Shown piece after piece: positions 23,641 through 36,172 of a DNA stretch of 64,000 nt. The position numbers and the translations under genes are program-made. The DNA lies in contig CM057000.1 in NCBI GenBank assembly GCA_029891345.1, forward strand, positions 131,862,163 to 131,926,162. Direction: 5' to 3'. Each line of letters begins with the position of its first letter. The stretch's first letter is position 1. Under the pieces are notes generated by a model. That model was not told where the DNA came from and did not search any database. It worked only from the letters and a program-made list of their open reading frames with translations. This DNA is from Dryococelus australis. Its lineage: Eukaryota > Arthropoda > Insecta > Phasmatodea > Phasmatidae.

Positions 23641-23778
23641 ACTTCCAGGTTGCTTCAGGGCGACGCAGTCATGTGCCGTTCATTTGCCACACCTCCTGTT
23701 AACCCGCATGATGGAGATGACACAATGTTGGGTGTCTGTACACTGCAGTTGTGCTGTTAAAATGCTGTTCTGCAAGTC

Positions 23779-24420
23779 TTAGTTCTTGAGTTTAGCTTTC
23801 TCAGGAGCCGCGATGACGGCATAGCTCATGCGGCACTCGCCAGTTGTTGGATAGTCGGCTGTGGTAGGGGGAAGTAGGTAGTTGTACTCCTCTTGTTTCA
23901 CCACTACCATTTCACCTGGCGTGTGCGAGAGCTCGTCTGCTAGTTGATTCTCAGCTCCTGGTACATGGTCCACCTTGAAGTCGTACGCTTGGAGGAGAAG
24001 TGCCCAGTGTGATAATTTTCCCCTAGCCTCTTTCATGGTGTGAAGTCAGAGTAAGCACCGGTTGTCGGTTCGTCGTATGAATCGTTGGTACTCTTAGGTA
24101 TGCCCTGTACCATTTCACAGACCACACTACCGCCAGACACTCTCGCTCGTTCACGCTGAACCTACCCTAATTGCTCCGAACTTTGCATTACTGTATTCAA
24201 TGATACACTTCTCTTGGATATCCCCACTCTGACAGAGAACTGCTCCCAACACCTCACTTGCTTCTGACTGAAGATATAAATGGCGACTTGGGTCGGGTGG
24301 AGCCAATGTCTTGAACTCCCTGAACTTGCTCTTGATCTTTTGAAAACTTGCTTCTTGTTTCGCTGTACACACGTACTTTATGTTGGGTGACAACATGTCA
24401 GTTTCGGTTGCAAAATCCTA
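23779..24420 (-). pseudogene. Gypsy 2 RNase H, broken
   Basis: Minus-strand frame 24151-24396 gives ASFQKIKSKFREF, LAPPDPSRHLYLQSEASEV and LGAVLCQSGD, the start of RNase H, with SEAS where TDAS is usual. Frame 23779-24036 gives GKLSHWALLLQAYDFKV and VPGAENQLADELSHTP, the end of the domain and the linker towards integrase. The two are out of frame with each other, with a gap of about 110 bases. The changed TDAS motif suggests an inactive nuclease. Confidence 0.75.
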
Positions 24421-24486
24421 TATGTTTTCCCTCAGCCAGTTCACTAACCCGAAGAATTTCCTCAGTTGTTACCTCGTGCGAGGCGC

Positions 24487-25150
24487 CTAATAGTCGTTAA
24501 TAAGCTCCAAATGCTCTTCTACTGGCCGACTTTCGTGTTCATCGACCATGTGCCCAAGAAACTGTATGCATGGTTGGCCAATGTGACACTTGCGGATCGC
24601 ACATGACAACTTATTGATGGCTAATCTCTCCAAAACTAGGAAGAGGTGTTGAATATGGTCATCCCAGGTTTCGGACCAGATGACGTCATCCAGGAACGCG
24701 AGGGCAAACTCGCTAATGTACCATCGAGCACCTGGACCATCATAGTTTGAAAAGTTGCCGGTGCGCACTTCACTCCGAAGGGCATTGCACAAAAGTGGAA
24801 CCTTCTCCCATCTGGGTCTGTGAATGCCATTTTGTGATGAACTGCAGTTTCTAATGGTACCTGCCAATACCCAATGCACAGGTTCAATGATGTCATGACC
24901 TTAGCATTGCCCAAGGTATGCAATACATACTTCACACTTATGTAGGGAGAAAGGTGCTCAGTTTAAGTTGGTTGATTGCTCTGAAATCTACAGAGAAGTG
25001 CCACATCCTATCTTTCTTGTGTGCCATGGTAATTGCGCTGTTGTAGTGGCTGCGAGTGGGTTCAATCACACCCTCAGCTAGCATTTATTCACTCTGCTAA
25101 TTGATGATGGCATATTGATGCAGCTGGTAACCTCTGTGTCCAGAGTAGAT
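24487..25150 (-). pseudogene. Gypsy 2 reverse transcriptase, 5' truncated
   Basis: Frame 24636-24935 gives NLCIGYWQVPLE, KMAFTDPDGRRFHF and MPFGVKCAPATFQTMM. Another frame, 24487-24879, continues with LAFLDDVIWSETWDDHIQ, LAINKLSCAIRKCHIG and FLGHMVDEHESRPVEEHLEL. The FLDD box is the catalytic centre. A single shift separates the two frames near 24720. Similarity to a Gypsy polymerase fades near 25150-25270, where sequence becomes AT-rich, so protease and gag are missing from this copy. Confidence 0.8.
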
Positions 25151-25270
25151 CGGCCGGTCATGTTCCAGTGGAAAACAATGCTCGGCTACGGTTGTTCGAT
25201 GGATTGGGTCTCCTACCACAAATACTTTACGTCGTTCATCCAGCATGTGTCTCAGCCGTCTGGTGGCAAA

Positions 25271-25899
25271 TGGGCTCGGGGGGAGCAGCTGTCTTCAAAT
25301 GATAAGCAGTTAATATACATTATATCAAATACAAATCATTTTCTGCTTTTATATTGCCGATATTGCACTAGGAAATTTAAAAAAATCGAATCGGAAATAA
25401 ATTAAGTGTACTGTTTGTGGCCAGCATGTTATGCCTGAACATTAACATAACCTGAACAACAATATTAAAAATGATAAATGATTAAAGACGACTATTTATT
25501 TTTCTCCTGTAGTAAAAATTACATTGGAAAGTATTATTGTTTTATTTTACAAATGTTTTTCTCACTACAGCCAATATTATGCCCACTCCATTTCATTCTA
25601 GTCGCAAGGTAATGTGTAGGAATAATTATTGATTAGTGTTTTTGCAGTGTTTGAAAGTATTATAGCAAGTAACAGTAAATTTGTTTCTCTGTGTGTGCAA
25701 ATAGATCTCTCCATGGCACGTGAGCCCAAAACTGCCAACCCTCGCGCCACGGTGGGAAGTGAGTCAGCAAGTCGCCCATGCTTTCCCGACTGGGCGGTAT
25801 CAATCTTCATCACTGGTCATCTTTCTGTAATATAGTTAAGTATATCAGGAACCTTTTTTGCTTTCGCCATTTGGGATACTCCCCCTCCACACCCCCGTA
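25271..25899. other. AT-rich sequence with a repeat also found at 32.6 kb
   Basis: CAGTGTTTGAAAGT, AAATTTxTTTCT and TCTCCATGGCACG near 25645-25740 also occur in the same order near 32600-32690. No coding signal is seen. The rest is AT-rich and unassigned. Confidence 0.45.
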
Positions 25900-26120
25900 A
25901 TTGCATCGCCGGAGGAGTTTATAATTTACTCAGCACATCTAACCTTAATGCAAGCCTAGGGCTTTATCTACTCCATAGCCTACGTCGCAGGTTCAAAGTG
26001 AGCAATTGTATATGGCATTCTCCAGGAGGGAATGTTCAAGTTTGCAATAAATACCATGAACTGATGAGTGTGTTTATTCGATTGCCGAAAGGCGTTTCAG
26101 GACATGGGCCCCTTAAAGCC
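25900..26120 (+). mobile_element. LTR-like remnant, family B copy 1
   Basis: CAATAAATACCATGAACTGA, then GAGTGTGTTTATTCGATTG, then GGCGTTTCAGGACATGGGCC (about 26045-26105) match the minus strand of 41690-41750 in order. AATAAA and TTTATT flank a short loop, as in the other LTRs here. The borders are guesses. Confidence 0.4.
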
Positions 26121-27356
26121 CACCATTTAATGATGCAAAGGTCTATGTGAAATTAAGAGTAAATATAAATTTGTATGTGTGCTACAACCTAACCAAAGTA
26201 CCGCAAGTAACATTTATTGGCGTTTGGTTTGACCCTTACAATCCACCCATAGGGAGTTTTTTGTTGATTACGTCAACATCATATCAATTTTCAATACCAA
26301 TCTGTGATTGCCCCCCTTCCTCCAAAGAACCACTAATTTAAAAACAACGAGGTTTCCATATCAGGTGAATTACTGCACGATCTACGTGGAAATGTGGTCC
26401 GTGGAAATGTGGTCCGGGCGATCGCCCCACAGCACCCCGAGGATACAAGGACTCAGCTCTTCCGCAACATCAGTGATATCGCCCTAGCAACTTCTGGCGC
26501 CTACCTTGTATACAATTCCAAAACCCTTTTCCAAATTTTGTTCACTTCCATTTTAAATCCCAATCAACCCCGTCTCGCCCAGTCAAACCACATCAAGTGG
26601 AATTTCTTATATTGTATACAACTAATCATATTGAGTTATTTTGCAGCATAGGCATCTAGGATGGTTCTGATTTAAGTGTCTAACAATTGTGGGTGCAACG
26701 CGATTATGTTAGTGCATGTCTTCTAGAGTGATCGCGATTGTTTTTTTACCTTTCAATTATTGGTTTTTGGTAGTGGGGTTTAAGGTTTTGATGTGATGTT
26801 TGTTCACTAATTTCTGTTCATTCTTGAGAATTATGTTATTTCTAGCTGAAAATTGTTCATTTCGAAGGATAGGCCCATTTTGCATGACGATTAAAGAGAA
26901 ATCTCTCGAAATCATATCCATCCAAAAAGCTCGTACCACCGCCCAGCCGAACCAACAGAAACTAACACCAACTCCTGGCTTTTGTTTTATTGCACACAAA
27001 ATGTTTTATTTTTTTAAAATTTATTTGCATTTTCGTACATTACAAGTTATATTAGGGAATACATTATTGTTGATCCCCTTGATCATAGGTCGTATGGGGA
27101 TCTTTATAAAATTTAATTACAATGACATTAAAATGATTAACAAAGACCGAAAAAAAAAGTAAAAACATTACAACTAAGAATTAGGTTTTATATACATACT
27201 TAATAGTGAGAAATCCATAGAATTTACATACCCATTCTTACAAAAAAAAACAGAAAAGAAAAAAAAAAAAAACATACAAACTAGAGATAGAAAAGGTGCA
27301 CATTATTATTCATTCCTTTTAAGTATGAACTATTCCTAACATGGCAGGGCATATGG
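26121..27356. other. unassigned AT-rich sequence
   Basis: A 15-base phrase (CGTGGAAATGTGGTC) is tandemly doubled near 26388-26416. Several A-rich runs occur at 27120-27290. Frames such as 26394-26651 and 26800-27162 are open by chance as far as I can see. The part from about 27000 may be the 3' untranslated tail of the LINE piece at 27357-27720. Confidence 0.35.
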
Positions 27357-27720
27357 CTAATATTTTATTTTAGTTAGTAGGATACATTTCAGTTTGGTTT
27401 TTAGGGCCACAGGACTTTGACAGCTTTTTAGATTATTAATCACTGAGTTCAATAACTTATACATCTGAAAAGCAGATGCCGACTTGCAATAATCAGTACA
27501 AACAATACATAAAAAATTTCCCATTTGAGTTTCTGGTGTCAAGTAATGTTTTGCTCTATTTGTGTCTGGGTAAGCAGGGCACTTAAATCTATGCAGTGAA
27601 AGAATTAGGTTATATTATAATATTACCTTAATTGGCAGCATTTTGTAGGTTAGAAATAGGTGTTTACTAGGAGTTAGTTTGGTTAAGTTCAATACAGACT
27701 TAATGCACATGTTTTGAATT
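27357..27720 (-). pseudogene. LINE C-terminal remnant
   Basis: The minus strand reads LFLTYKMLPIKVIL, FKCPAYPDTNRAKHYLTPET and then YKLLNSVINNLKSCQSPVAL and KTKLKCILLTKIKY before a stop. This resembles the end of non-LTR retrotransposon ORF2 proteins, where the polypeptide finishes with a lysine-rich helix. Reverse transcriptase proper is absent, so the assignment is moderate. Confidence 0.45.
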
Positions 27721-30446
27721 ATATGCAAAGTATGGAGAATAGTTTTTCTCGCTGCACCCCACATGGAGATTTTGTATCAAAGGTGACTGTGCACCAAAAA
27801 TTGAAATTTATTCTTTTACGGCCCTTACACAAACGAAAACTTAAACATTTACTTTATGGTTTTACTGTACCTTTGCTTTTCGACATGTTGTTTCTCTTGG
27901 AGTTTGTCACAATGGAACTGTAAAAGGTAAAGTTTAGCACTCCTGACTTTACAATTACGAAAAGTTGAAATTAAATGTCAAACTCATGCAGCCATTATGT
28001 CGCGAATCTAACAGAGGTTATTTCAAAAGTGGGTTATTTTATTGTAAGGCGATTTTAATCTCAGTATATTAAACAGATCTCGTCTTAATTTTAATAAATG
28101 GCAAACAAATATAATGGGTAGAGGAAATATATGAATTTATATATTTTAATAAAGTAAAGGAATGAGTTTCTTGTTTTGAAATTAACTTTTAATATAAATG
28201 TTAGGCTTATTTTTTAAAAAGTTGCATAAAATGCATTCCTAAATAATATAATTATTTATATAACAGGGTACACATTTTTACAAAGCTCGTAGAACCGGTG
28301 TCAATTGTCTGTACTCTGACATTACAATATTGTGTTGTGTATTAGTGATTTCGTCAGAGGAAAGGAAACATAAAGTCAAATGCTAAGGTTTTCTCTTGTG
28401 TAAGAAGCTTTATGGGGGAGTGCTAGATATGTGGCAATGTCTAGTTACACGAATTTATGTTTATAATATTACAGGTAAGATCAAAGTTTTTCATGCAAAA
28501 ATATTTAAAAAAATGATAAACCATAACATCTTTGAATATTGAAGAAAATTATGTGTTTTATAGCTTTATTTATAAAAAGCTATATAAACACGCCACTTAT
28601 TATTCTTTAACGATTAAAATGTCATAGGTTCATATGAGATATAACCTTTGCCAAACATAAAAATATTACTTGTAGAAAGTTGTAACAGTTACATAAATAA
28701 TCTTAATAGTCACTCTATGTAGCAACTTTCAATCTGCCAAAGACAAAATTATTCTAATGAGTCTTTTTGTATGTTAATTTTTGTGAAGTTAGAAATTGAC
28801 CTCGTTGTGGCATGCTGCCATATTTCTAAAAAACATAACAGCAGACAAATTATTTATTTGTATGACCCTAAACAAACACTAAACTTCTCAATTATACAAT
28901 ACTCCATCAACTATATAGTCACGGCGTTCATATTTTTCTCTGTAAAGATAGCTCTGTTTACTTCTGCACTCTGCACGACACAACGGAACTACAAGGTTGT
29001 GCCGTTGATGTCTTCGAACAACGTTGCAAGCTCTGGTTGCCAGCTCACTTTCGAGTGTCCACTGCCATGGGCCTCGGGCCATAGTGAAAATAAAGTACTG
29101 TAATAGTACTAGCCCCTGGTCTCGGGCGAGAGGTTTCTGGCAGTAGAGAAATATTTAAATTTTCTTTCAATACTATACATGTCTGTTTTGTACTCAGCAA
29201 GTTATGCTGATATATTCTGACAGGCTCCGAGACGAAATATTTAATTTTAAAGTACAATATGCAGCTCTGTCGACCTACCTAATGCAATTTACGTATTCAC
29301 ACGTGACTATTAAAAAAAAAAAAAGAGCAGCACTCGGCCTCTAAACAAATCACATCTCAAAACCATCTTAATTAAAAAAGCTTACATTGGTTTAAGTTTA
29401 CTTTCGTGCTCTATAAATGGCACCTTATATGTGGTTTCTGTAACTTGTTTGGGAAAGAAAATAACTAGGAATTGGCAGAACATACAGTAGAAACTCTGAT
29501 ACGTACAGTAGATAATTTTTATTTTCTACCTAATATTATATGTGTTTGTTACCTAGTATTAAAATGATTCGTTATTTAAATAAACTGTTGCTGTTATCTC
29601 ATAAACATTATGGTGGTGTAAAGTTAAGCGATCTTCAATCTTATTTCAAACAGTAAATCAGCTTTTCGAAATTTGATTTGAAGTGACAATGTTCTGGTAT
29701 ATTTTACACGCAGGATTCTTCCTTTTAAATTTTTTTATGTCGAATAGAATTCAGTATTTGTACGATATACCATAAATTCTGCAAAACAGAATTGCTTTCA
29801 TATTATGCCAACCAGAAAATTTACTATCATATATTTTACACTGATGCACTGCATATACCAATACCAGCGGCGTCAGTGGGTGTTGTAACCTACCCCTCCC
29901 TTTTTTTTCATACTGATATCAACTATTAGAATTAAAATTATTAATAAGCCTTTTACTTCGATAAAATCACAATTGCTGTAAACTATGTTGCATGTTGTTA
30001 GGCTATATTAAGTATCTTTTGTTCTAATTATTCACGGAAAACAGGGAAAAATCAGGAAATTTAATTTGACAGGGAAATGCGAGGTAAATATCAGGAAATT
30101 TTCCCTAGATCAGGGAAAATGTAAATTATTGCTACTCTGTAAAATTTGTTAGTAGTGTGTATACAGAATGATGTAATATTGAGCAAACACATTTTAAAAT
30201 TTCCAATTTTATATTTGTGAACTAGCAATCATTCCACTTTGCCAAGTGTCACAGGTACTCTATATACAAAATAAAGTAATTGTGTGTTTGTAATGGGCAC
30301 TCCAGTGACGTCAATAGCGTGTATCACGAGAAATGTTCACGAACTGAATAAAATATTGGTACTGCTGGATTGCCGTGCTGCAATATAATTGAATTCAACT
30401 TCAAAAATAGCATTTTTTTTCTCTGTCAGTGGTAGAAAAATATGGT
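27721..30446. other. AT-rich intergenic sequence, nothing firm
   Basis: No gene is recognised. CAGGGAAAA and AGGAAATTT phrases repeat in both orientations at 30035-30120 and may be the end of an old miniature transposon. A short A-run sits at 29310-29325. No shared domain or long frame was found. Confidence 0.4.
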
Positions 30447-30970
30447 ATTAGTCGCAAGTAGTCAGGGGTAGTAGTAGGTTCTCGCAAGTTGTCTCACATA
30501 GTCGCAGGTAGTCGTGGGTAGTCACGGCTTGTCGCATGTAGTCGCAGGTAGTTGGTTGTAGTCATGGTAAGTCTCAGGTTTTCGTAAGTAGTCGCAGGTA
30601 GTCGCGGGTAGCCGCAGTTAGTCGCAGGTTGTAGCGGATAGTAGCAGGTTTTCGGAGGTAGTCACAAGTTATCGAAGGTAGTGGCAGGTATTCGCAAATA
30701 GTCGCAGATAGTCGGCGGTAGTCAAGGTTAGTCGCAGATTGTCGCAAGTTGTCGCAGGTAATCGCAATTAGTCGCAGGTAGTCGCAAGTATTCGCTGGTA
30801 GTCACAGATGCTCATGGGTAGTCGCAGATAGTCACAGGCAGTCGCAGGTAGTCACGGACAGTCGCAGGTAGTCACTGGTAGTCTCAGGTATTCGCAGGTA
30901 GTCGCATGTTGTCGCAGGTAGTCACTGGTAGTCGCAGATAGTTGCAAGCAGTCATGGGTAGTCACAGGTA
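30447..30970. repeat. 10-bp minisatellite, consensus GTAGTCGCAG
   Basis: About 52 head-to-tail units of ten bases occur, with consensus GTAGTCGCAG and frequent single changes (GTAGTCACAG, GTTGTCGCAG, GTAGTCATGG). The period of ten is kept throughout with almost no length change. The unit is longer than telomeric repeats, and there are no spacers, so it is not a CRISPR array. All three plus-strand frames meet stops because TAG occurs in the unit. Confidence 0.95.
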
Positions 30971-32952
30971 CATATGCATACATTCATACAAATATGTATA
31001 CAATCACAGATACATACATACAGGCCCTAGCACAGGATATGAAAATAAGAGTTGGTGGTGTGGTAGGGACAATGCTATGTTAACTTCGCTATCAGTATCA
31101 GTTGCATAGTGAACATAATTTTATGGTACAGCCCATTGATAAACCCTTAAACAACCTTTATTTCAAAATATTCTCTATACACTAATTTTTTTTTGTTTTA
31201 TTGAATTTCTACTTCTCTGACTTTATTCATTATCCCCAACACCCTAAAAATAAATTTAACTTTCCGATAGTTTTTCAGAAATGTGAATGGTGGTCGAGAT
31301 TTCCTATTGACAAATCTATTAACAAGTCAGCAAATATGATCTGTTAAAGGAATTCCAGTTAGGATTTAGGAAATACCATCCTACAACATTTGCACTTCTG
31401 TTAAACATAGACGGACATCAGAAACCAGCTGCATAGTAGATTTGTATGCGAGTCGGAGCAAATATTTTCAAATTACTAACTTTATAAATATTACTGTACG
31501 AAAACATGGTAAATGATTAAATGTTTTGCGCGCGATTGTATTTAAATCTAGGACTCACTTCGACTTGACTACATACAGTTATTAATGTGCCCCAGGTCAC
31601 ACTTCTTTCACTTTTAAATTTATTGTAGGTTTGACGATAATTAATAAGGCATGTTAATCCTATGTTGTTTGGTATTGAGATGTTGAAAACCTTTGTGCTG
31701 AGGCAGAAAAATGCTAAATTGTAGCTAGTTTGCGGTTAACTGAGCATTGCAAAAAAAATAATTTTTACGAAGAAATCACAGCCCCGAATTGCATATACAC
31801 TCACATAACCCTCCCCCTTTTTTTTTTCATGTGCAATCAGGATTACTGGCTGCGAGACAGTACATTATGCGAGATCTTAACGCCAAAATAAAAGTGCACT
31901 GTTCAAACTACCTTCAACTGAGACTGGTTTCGTTTTATATACATAAAAACTTGCCCATCAAAGTTAATTGCCTCGGTGTCACATAGGCTATGGTATACAA
32001 GGTTACTGTTTAATTGTAAATGTAAGGCGGTATTGGTTTTACATGTGACTGAAGGGCATGCAGTGGTCCAAATGAATAAAATATGAGTTTATAAGGTAAC
32101 TGCAAACCAGCCAAGTTAGCTTACATAAATCGTCAAAGGAAATAATTTAAAACAAAACAATTTTTTCAGAAATGTAAAAAATGAAAAACATTTGTACACA
32201 ATTATATGCTACGATGCATATCCAACATTCTTACACTGTAAAAATCTGTATAACTACATATGTTAATCTAAATATTGAAACTGTATACGGACAAGACATT
32301 TCAAGTTGCGATATCATTGACGAATATAATTTTACATTACTCTGTTGGAGTTTGAGAAAGGAAAGTGCATATGTTTTATGTATGTGTGACATATAGACAT
32401 TTATGCCTAGAACAGGTACGTAAAAAATTATATTAATTTCGATTTTGGATTAGTATTTAACCACCTCTGTATTGTTATTTCGTAGGAAGGTACAAGTGTA
32501 TACAATTATATATGTAAACTTATAACAGAATATATTATTTAATTGATATGAAACATATTTCTAACTGGGAAAAGGTTATTGTCTGTATTTTGTACTGGTT
32601 TACACAGTGTTTGAAAGTTTTATAACATGAATGACCAGCACAATAAATTTCTTTTATTCTCCATGGCACGAGCCGCGGAACCACCTCCCACCAGTCGGGA
32701 GTGTGTTGTAGGAGAGCTGACAACAGTGTCCGTGCTGCACTTCTTTTTTTGTTACATTTTGCAGCTTCCGTCCCATTTAAACGACGATAATGTTAGCTAG
32801 CGGGAAACTCGTGAACTGTGTGCGTGCAATTTCGTTTGTATCTGTCCTCGCATCAGGTAGATAACTCTGCACGCAAATCACAAGCAAACATGGCGTCTGA
32901 TTTTCCCCCATGGTGCTTGAGTCTACACTATGTAATCTGTGTAAAACATTAG
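30971..32952. other. AT-rich intergenic sequence
   Basis: No gene is recognised. Positions 32595-32690 match the repeat at 25645-25740. A TACATA-rich patch (30965-31025) borders the minisatellite. Short frames such as 32181-32396 show no family features. Confidence 0.4.
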
Positions 32953-33960
32953 CTAGAGGGAGGATTTTGTGAGTTCGCTCCACTTCAATTGTTCGTCTAG
33001 GTAATGACCAAGATATTTAACATATTGAGCGCTCATGATAAGGTAGCCATTAACTGACAGTAAATGGTATGAACATGAGGAATGCTGAGGGGCTCTAAAT
33101 ACTACGAATCGAGTTTTACTAGTATTTATTACAAGTCTATTGATTTTAAGATATGCAGTTAGTGTGTCTATATCATTCTGCACCGCAGTTTCCAACCGTA
33201 GAGGATTAGTATAATCTCAGTAGGATACAACAGTGTCATCGGCAAAAAGCATAAATTAACCATTTAACGTTAAGCTACCAATGTAATTTATGAAATCTGA
33301 AATAATAGAGGCTCCAGAACACTCCCTCGAGGGACACCAACATTGATAAGTTGGGGTAAACTTTTATGTTTGATTATCCGAACATACTGATAACGGTTAG
33401 TTATATAATTTCTAAAGAGCTGTAATGCCATACCCCTTACATCATTGTACTCTAGCTTTTGTAGTATTATGGCATGGTCGACCAAGTCGAAAGCCTTACC
33501 GAAGTCTATAAATATGGCTGCAACTGCCATGTTGTTATCTATAGTTTTTGAATGCTGTTAATTAATTTAGTAGCTGCAGCCTATGTCTTATGGTTCTTTC
33601 GAAAGCCGAATTGACACATAATATCATTGACTTCAGGAAATTCTTTGATGGCAGTTTCAAAAATTTTATTAATGTCACTTAGCACCGAGATCGATCTATA
33701 GTTATTAACTGATTTGTTATTGCCTAACTTAAAAACTGGTATGACCTTGACTATTTTAAGCATATTTGGGTTGACTCTATCAGTAAATGACTGATTATCA
33801 CATATATTAGCATAGGCATGAGATAAGTTTTACAGGATTTAACTATCTTAACAGGTATGTTGTCAGGGTCTTGGTATTTTTGTAAGTTTATTTATAATAA
33901 GATCAATTTATTTTTCATACACAGGTGCCATAATAATAGATAATGGATATCTGTCTAAAG
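32953..33960 (-). pseudogene. LINE (jockey-like) reverse transcriptase, 3' part
   Basis: Reading leftwards, KIVKVIPVFKLGNNKSVNNY and RSISVLSDINKIFE (33581-33763) form the start of a non-LTR polymerase. MCQFGFRKNHKT, then AAIFIDFGKAFDLVDHAIIL and INVGVPRGSVLEPLLF (33288-33530) follow. LFADDTVVSY (about 33215-33250) is the catalytic box. LKINRLVINTSKTRFVVF and YVKYLGHYLDEQLKW (32953-33195) are the thumb. The segments are in different frames and contain stops. It ends abruptly near 32985. The rest of the element continues at 34681 after an insertion. Confidence 0.85.
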
Positions 33961-33971
33961 TTTGTAGTTTC

Positions 33972-34680
33972 CCTGCTGGAAAAGTAACTGTAATTTCACA
34001 TTTACTCAGTCACAGTTGTTTACAGTCAATAGTGCAAAATAGCACATAAAATGACAGTTACGCAACAGCAGTTTGGCTGCTGTCAAGTGCAGTATGAAGT
34101 TGGACAACTGTAACGTTATAGTTGGCAGTTGTTAAACTACAGTTGGAGACTAATATTAGTGCTGCTGACTAAGAAATTGCAGTTGGGTGACTAGTCTTAC
34201 AGTTGTCAACTGCAGAAACACAGCTGAAATAATTGCAGTATTATTGTTACCGACTGTCAAACTACAGTTGGGTGACTGTAGTCTTACTGTTGTTGTTGGG
34301 TTGACAACTTCAGTAGGCCAGTTATGTAACTGCTGTTTTTCAGCCAACAATCACCGTTTGACTGTTGCCTTCTGTGACTGCAAATCTATAGCCAGGACCT
34401 TCAGAATTGCAGCAGAAAAACTGTCCTTTCACAATCAATAGCCATACAATTGTTGTTACCTTTGGCCACACAGTTCAGTTCTGATAATACAGTTATGTAG
34501 CAGTAATTTCATAGTTAACAGCCACAATCTTTCAGTCACATGACAGTGAAAGTAATGTTGCCAACTCTGTATTTGCAGCTTAACTGCAGAAGGCCAGTAA
34601 TTTTTTTTTTTAAATAACTGCAAAAATGCAGCCATTTCTTGCAAAAGTAACTGTGAGTTGCGTGTTAAATTTCCAGCAGG
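33972..34680. mobile_element. terminal-inverted-repeat element rich in CAACTGT/ACAGTTG, inside a LINE
   Basis: The left end CCTGCTGGAAAAGTAAC and the inverted right end CCTGCTGGAAATTTAAC agree at 15 of 17 positions. The inside has many copies of ACAGTTG and its complement, giving dense small inverted repeats, and no transposase. LINE coding sequence lies on both sides, so this inserted into the LINE. I see no clear target duplication, so the superfamily stays open. Confidence 0.6.
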
Positions 34681-35446
34681 ATTATAAATGTTTTCAGGAG
34701 TGCCAGGAAAACTGTTTGAGTGATTAGTGCCAACTGTAGCAACATTCTGACAGAAGACATTTGTAATTTCTTGCAGATCATGTATCACTTTATTATCCTG
34801 GGTGGAAAGGGTCTCAATGGTAGAACATGACCCACAATTTCTCCCAAGGATGCCTTTCATATTTTACCCATGAAGTTAGACTGTATTTATTCTTATATTT
34901 CCTGTCAATTTTGAAAGTTACAAAATCCAGTTAAATATAATCAGCAATATCACTGACTATATTTGCGAGGTTTGCGTTTACATCAGAGGTAAAAACAAAT
35001 GGTTACAGAATATTGCATTCTCCTTTCAGAATGTTTTGTTGTTTGTAGCAGTCAGCTCTGGTAAAGCCACGGTCTAGTCTAGGGGCAGCATACATAGGTA
35101 TTTGGTCTAAGATACCGTGGTGGTTACTTATAGCTGTATTTATCGTGAAAATATTAAAGAATTCATTTGTTACATTTGACAGAAAGTGATCTATTACAGT
35201 TGAAGAATTATCAGCTACTCTGGTGGGTAGGTTGTTCAAAATCTGAAAGCTGTTTGTACTGCAGGTAATAATATAAGTATTATACAAGGAGTGGTTCAAG
35301 ATGTTGATATTAAAATATCCAGCTGCAAAGCTAATAATAAAGTTACACCCATTTAGATCCTTGTCATATATTGGTAGAAATTCATTTATGCTAATTAAGG
35401 GAGATTTGTAAAACCGCCCAAATCTGACTTCGCGATAGCTTCCCAA
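34681..35446 (-). pseudogene. LINE (jockey-like) endonuclease and linker, 5' part
   Basis: The minus-strand frame 35003-35446 includes FAAGYFNINILNHS, corresponding to the GDFN motif of apurinic-type endonucleases, and ISNHHGILDQIP where SDH is usual. The frame 34456-34860 supplies LQEITNVFCQNVATVGTNHS, the linker before reverse transcriptase. Together with 32953-33960 this is one element. The changed catalytic words suggest long decay. Confidence 0.7.
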
Positions 35447-36172
35447 ATGATGTAATTCATTACAGTAGATTTAAAAATGTGAGCAGTAGTAATTATTACC
35501 TCTGGGTTGCGGTTCTAATGTAGCATTAAAATGTTTTTTCAAGGTAATTTCTTTTCTTAAAAGGTACCTGGTGTGATGCTCCTATGATGTCAATAAAACC
35601 GGATTGACTGGTTTACATTAACATGTGTCGGAACTGAAGTCAAGGAAAAGTGGCATCCATTTTTTGTAGCAGGGGAGTCAAAAGCATGTTAGACAAGATT
35701 AACTGTGGAAAAATTGTTCAAAATCTACCGACATTTTTTATTTTTATATGCATTTGGATTTAGATTCTTCTCTCAATCTATTTCGCTGGTATGTGCTTGA
35801 CTGTAGAGATGTTATGACTTTTTAGATTTTTTTTTTTTTTTTCTTAATTGGTGATGTGATGACTAAAAGTGTATAAAACCAGTTTTTGTAACCATCTATC
35901 GTTCATGGCATATCACGGGAAATTTCTGGCTATACAAATTCAAAGTCGCTAAAAATGGACGAAATGCGAAGTGTCGCGTTCGGATTGCAGTGCATTTCGT
36001 CTTCATCAGTCAGCTGTGGTTGTTTGATTGCGGAGTTATTGGAAGCATCTCCGAAATCGAGGCAGCTAAGCGATTTTGTTCCGTTTTAGTAATTGTGAAA
36101 GCAATGTAAGGTTGAAGTGAAGGCTTGAATTTCGTGCCAGTAGGATCATCTTGTCAAGTTCGGGGAGCTACA
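35447..36172 (+). promoter_or_regulatory. upstream region and 5' untranslated sequence of PIK3C3
   Basis: This holds the sequence before the PIK3C3 start codon. It becomes less AT-rich and more CpG-containing at about 35940-36060, as often happens near a start of transcription. ATCAGTCAGCT near 36005 resembles the arthropod initiator TCAGT, but this is weak. No TATA box is clear. The start site is not determined. Confidence 0.35.

Noticed and set aside
30447..30970. CRISPR array
   Set aside because: The units are ten bases and directly adjacent with no spacers, and the window is eukaryotic. It is a minisatellite.
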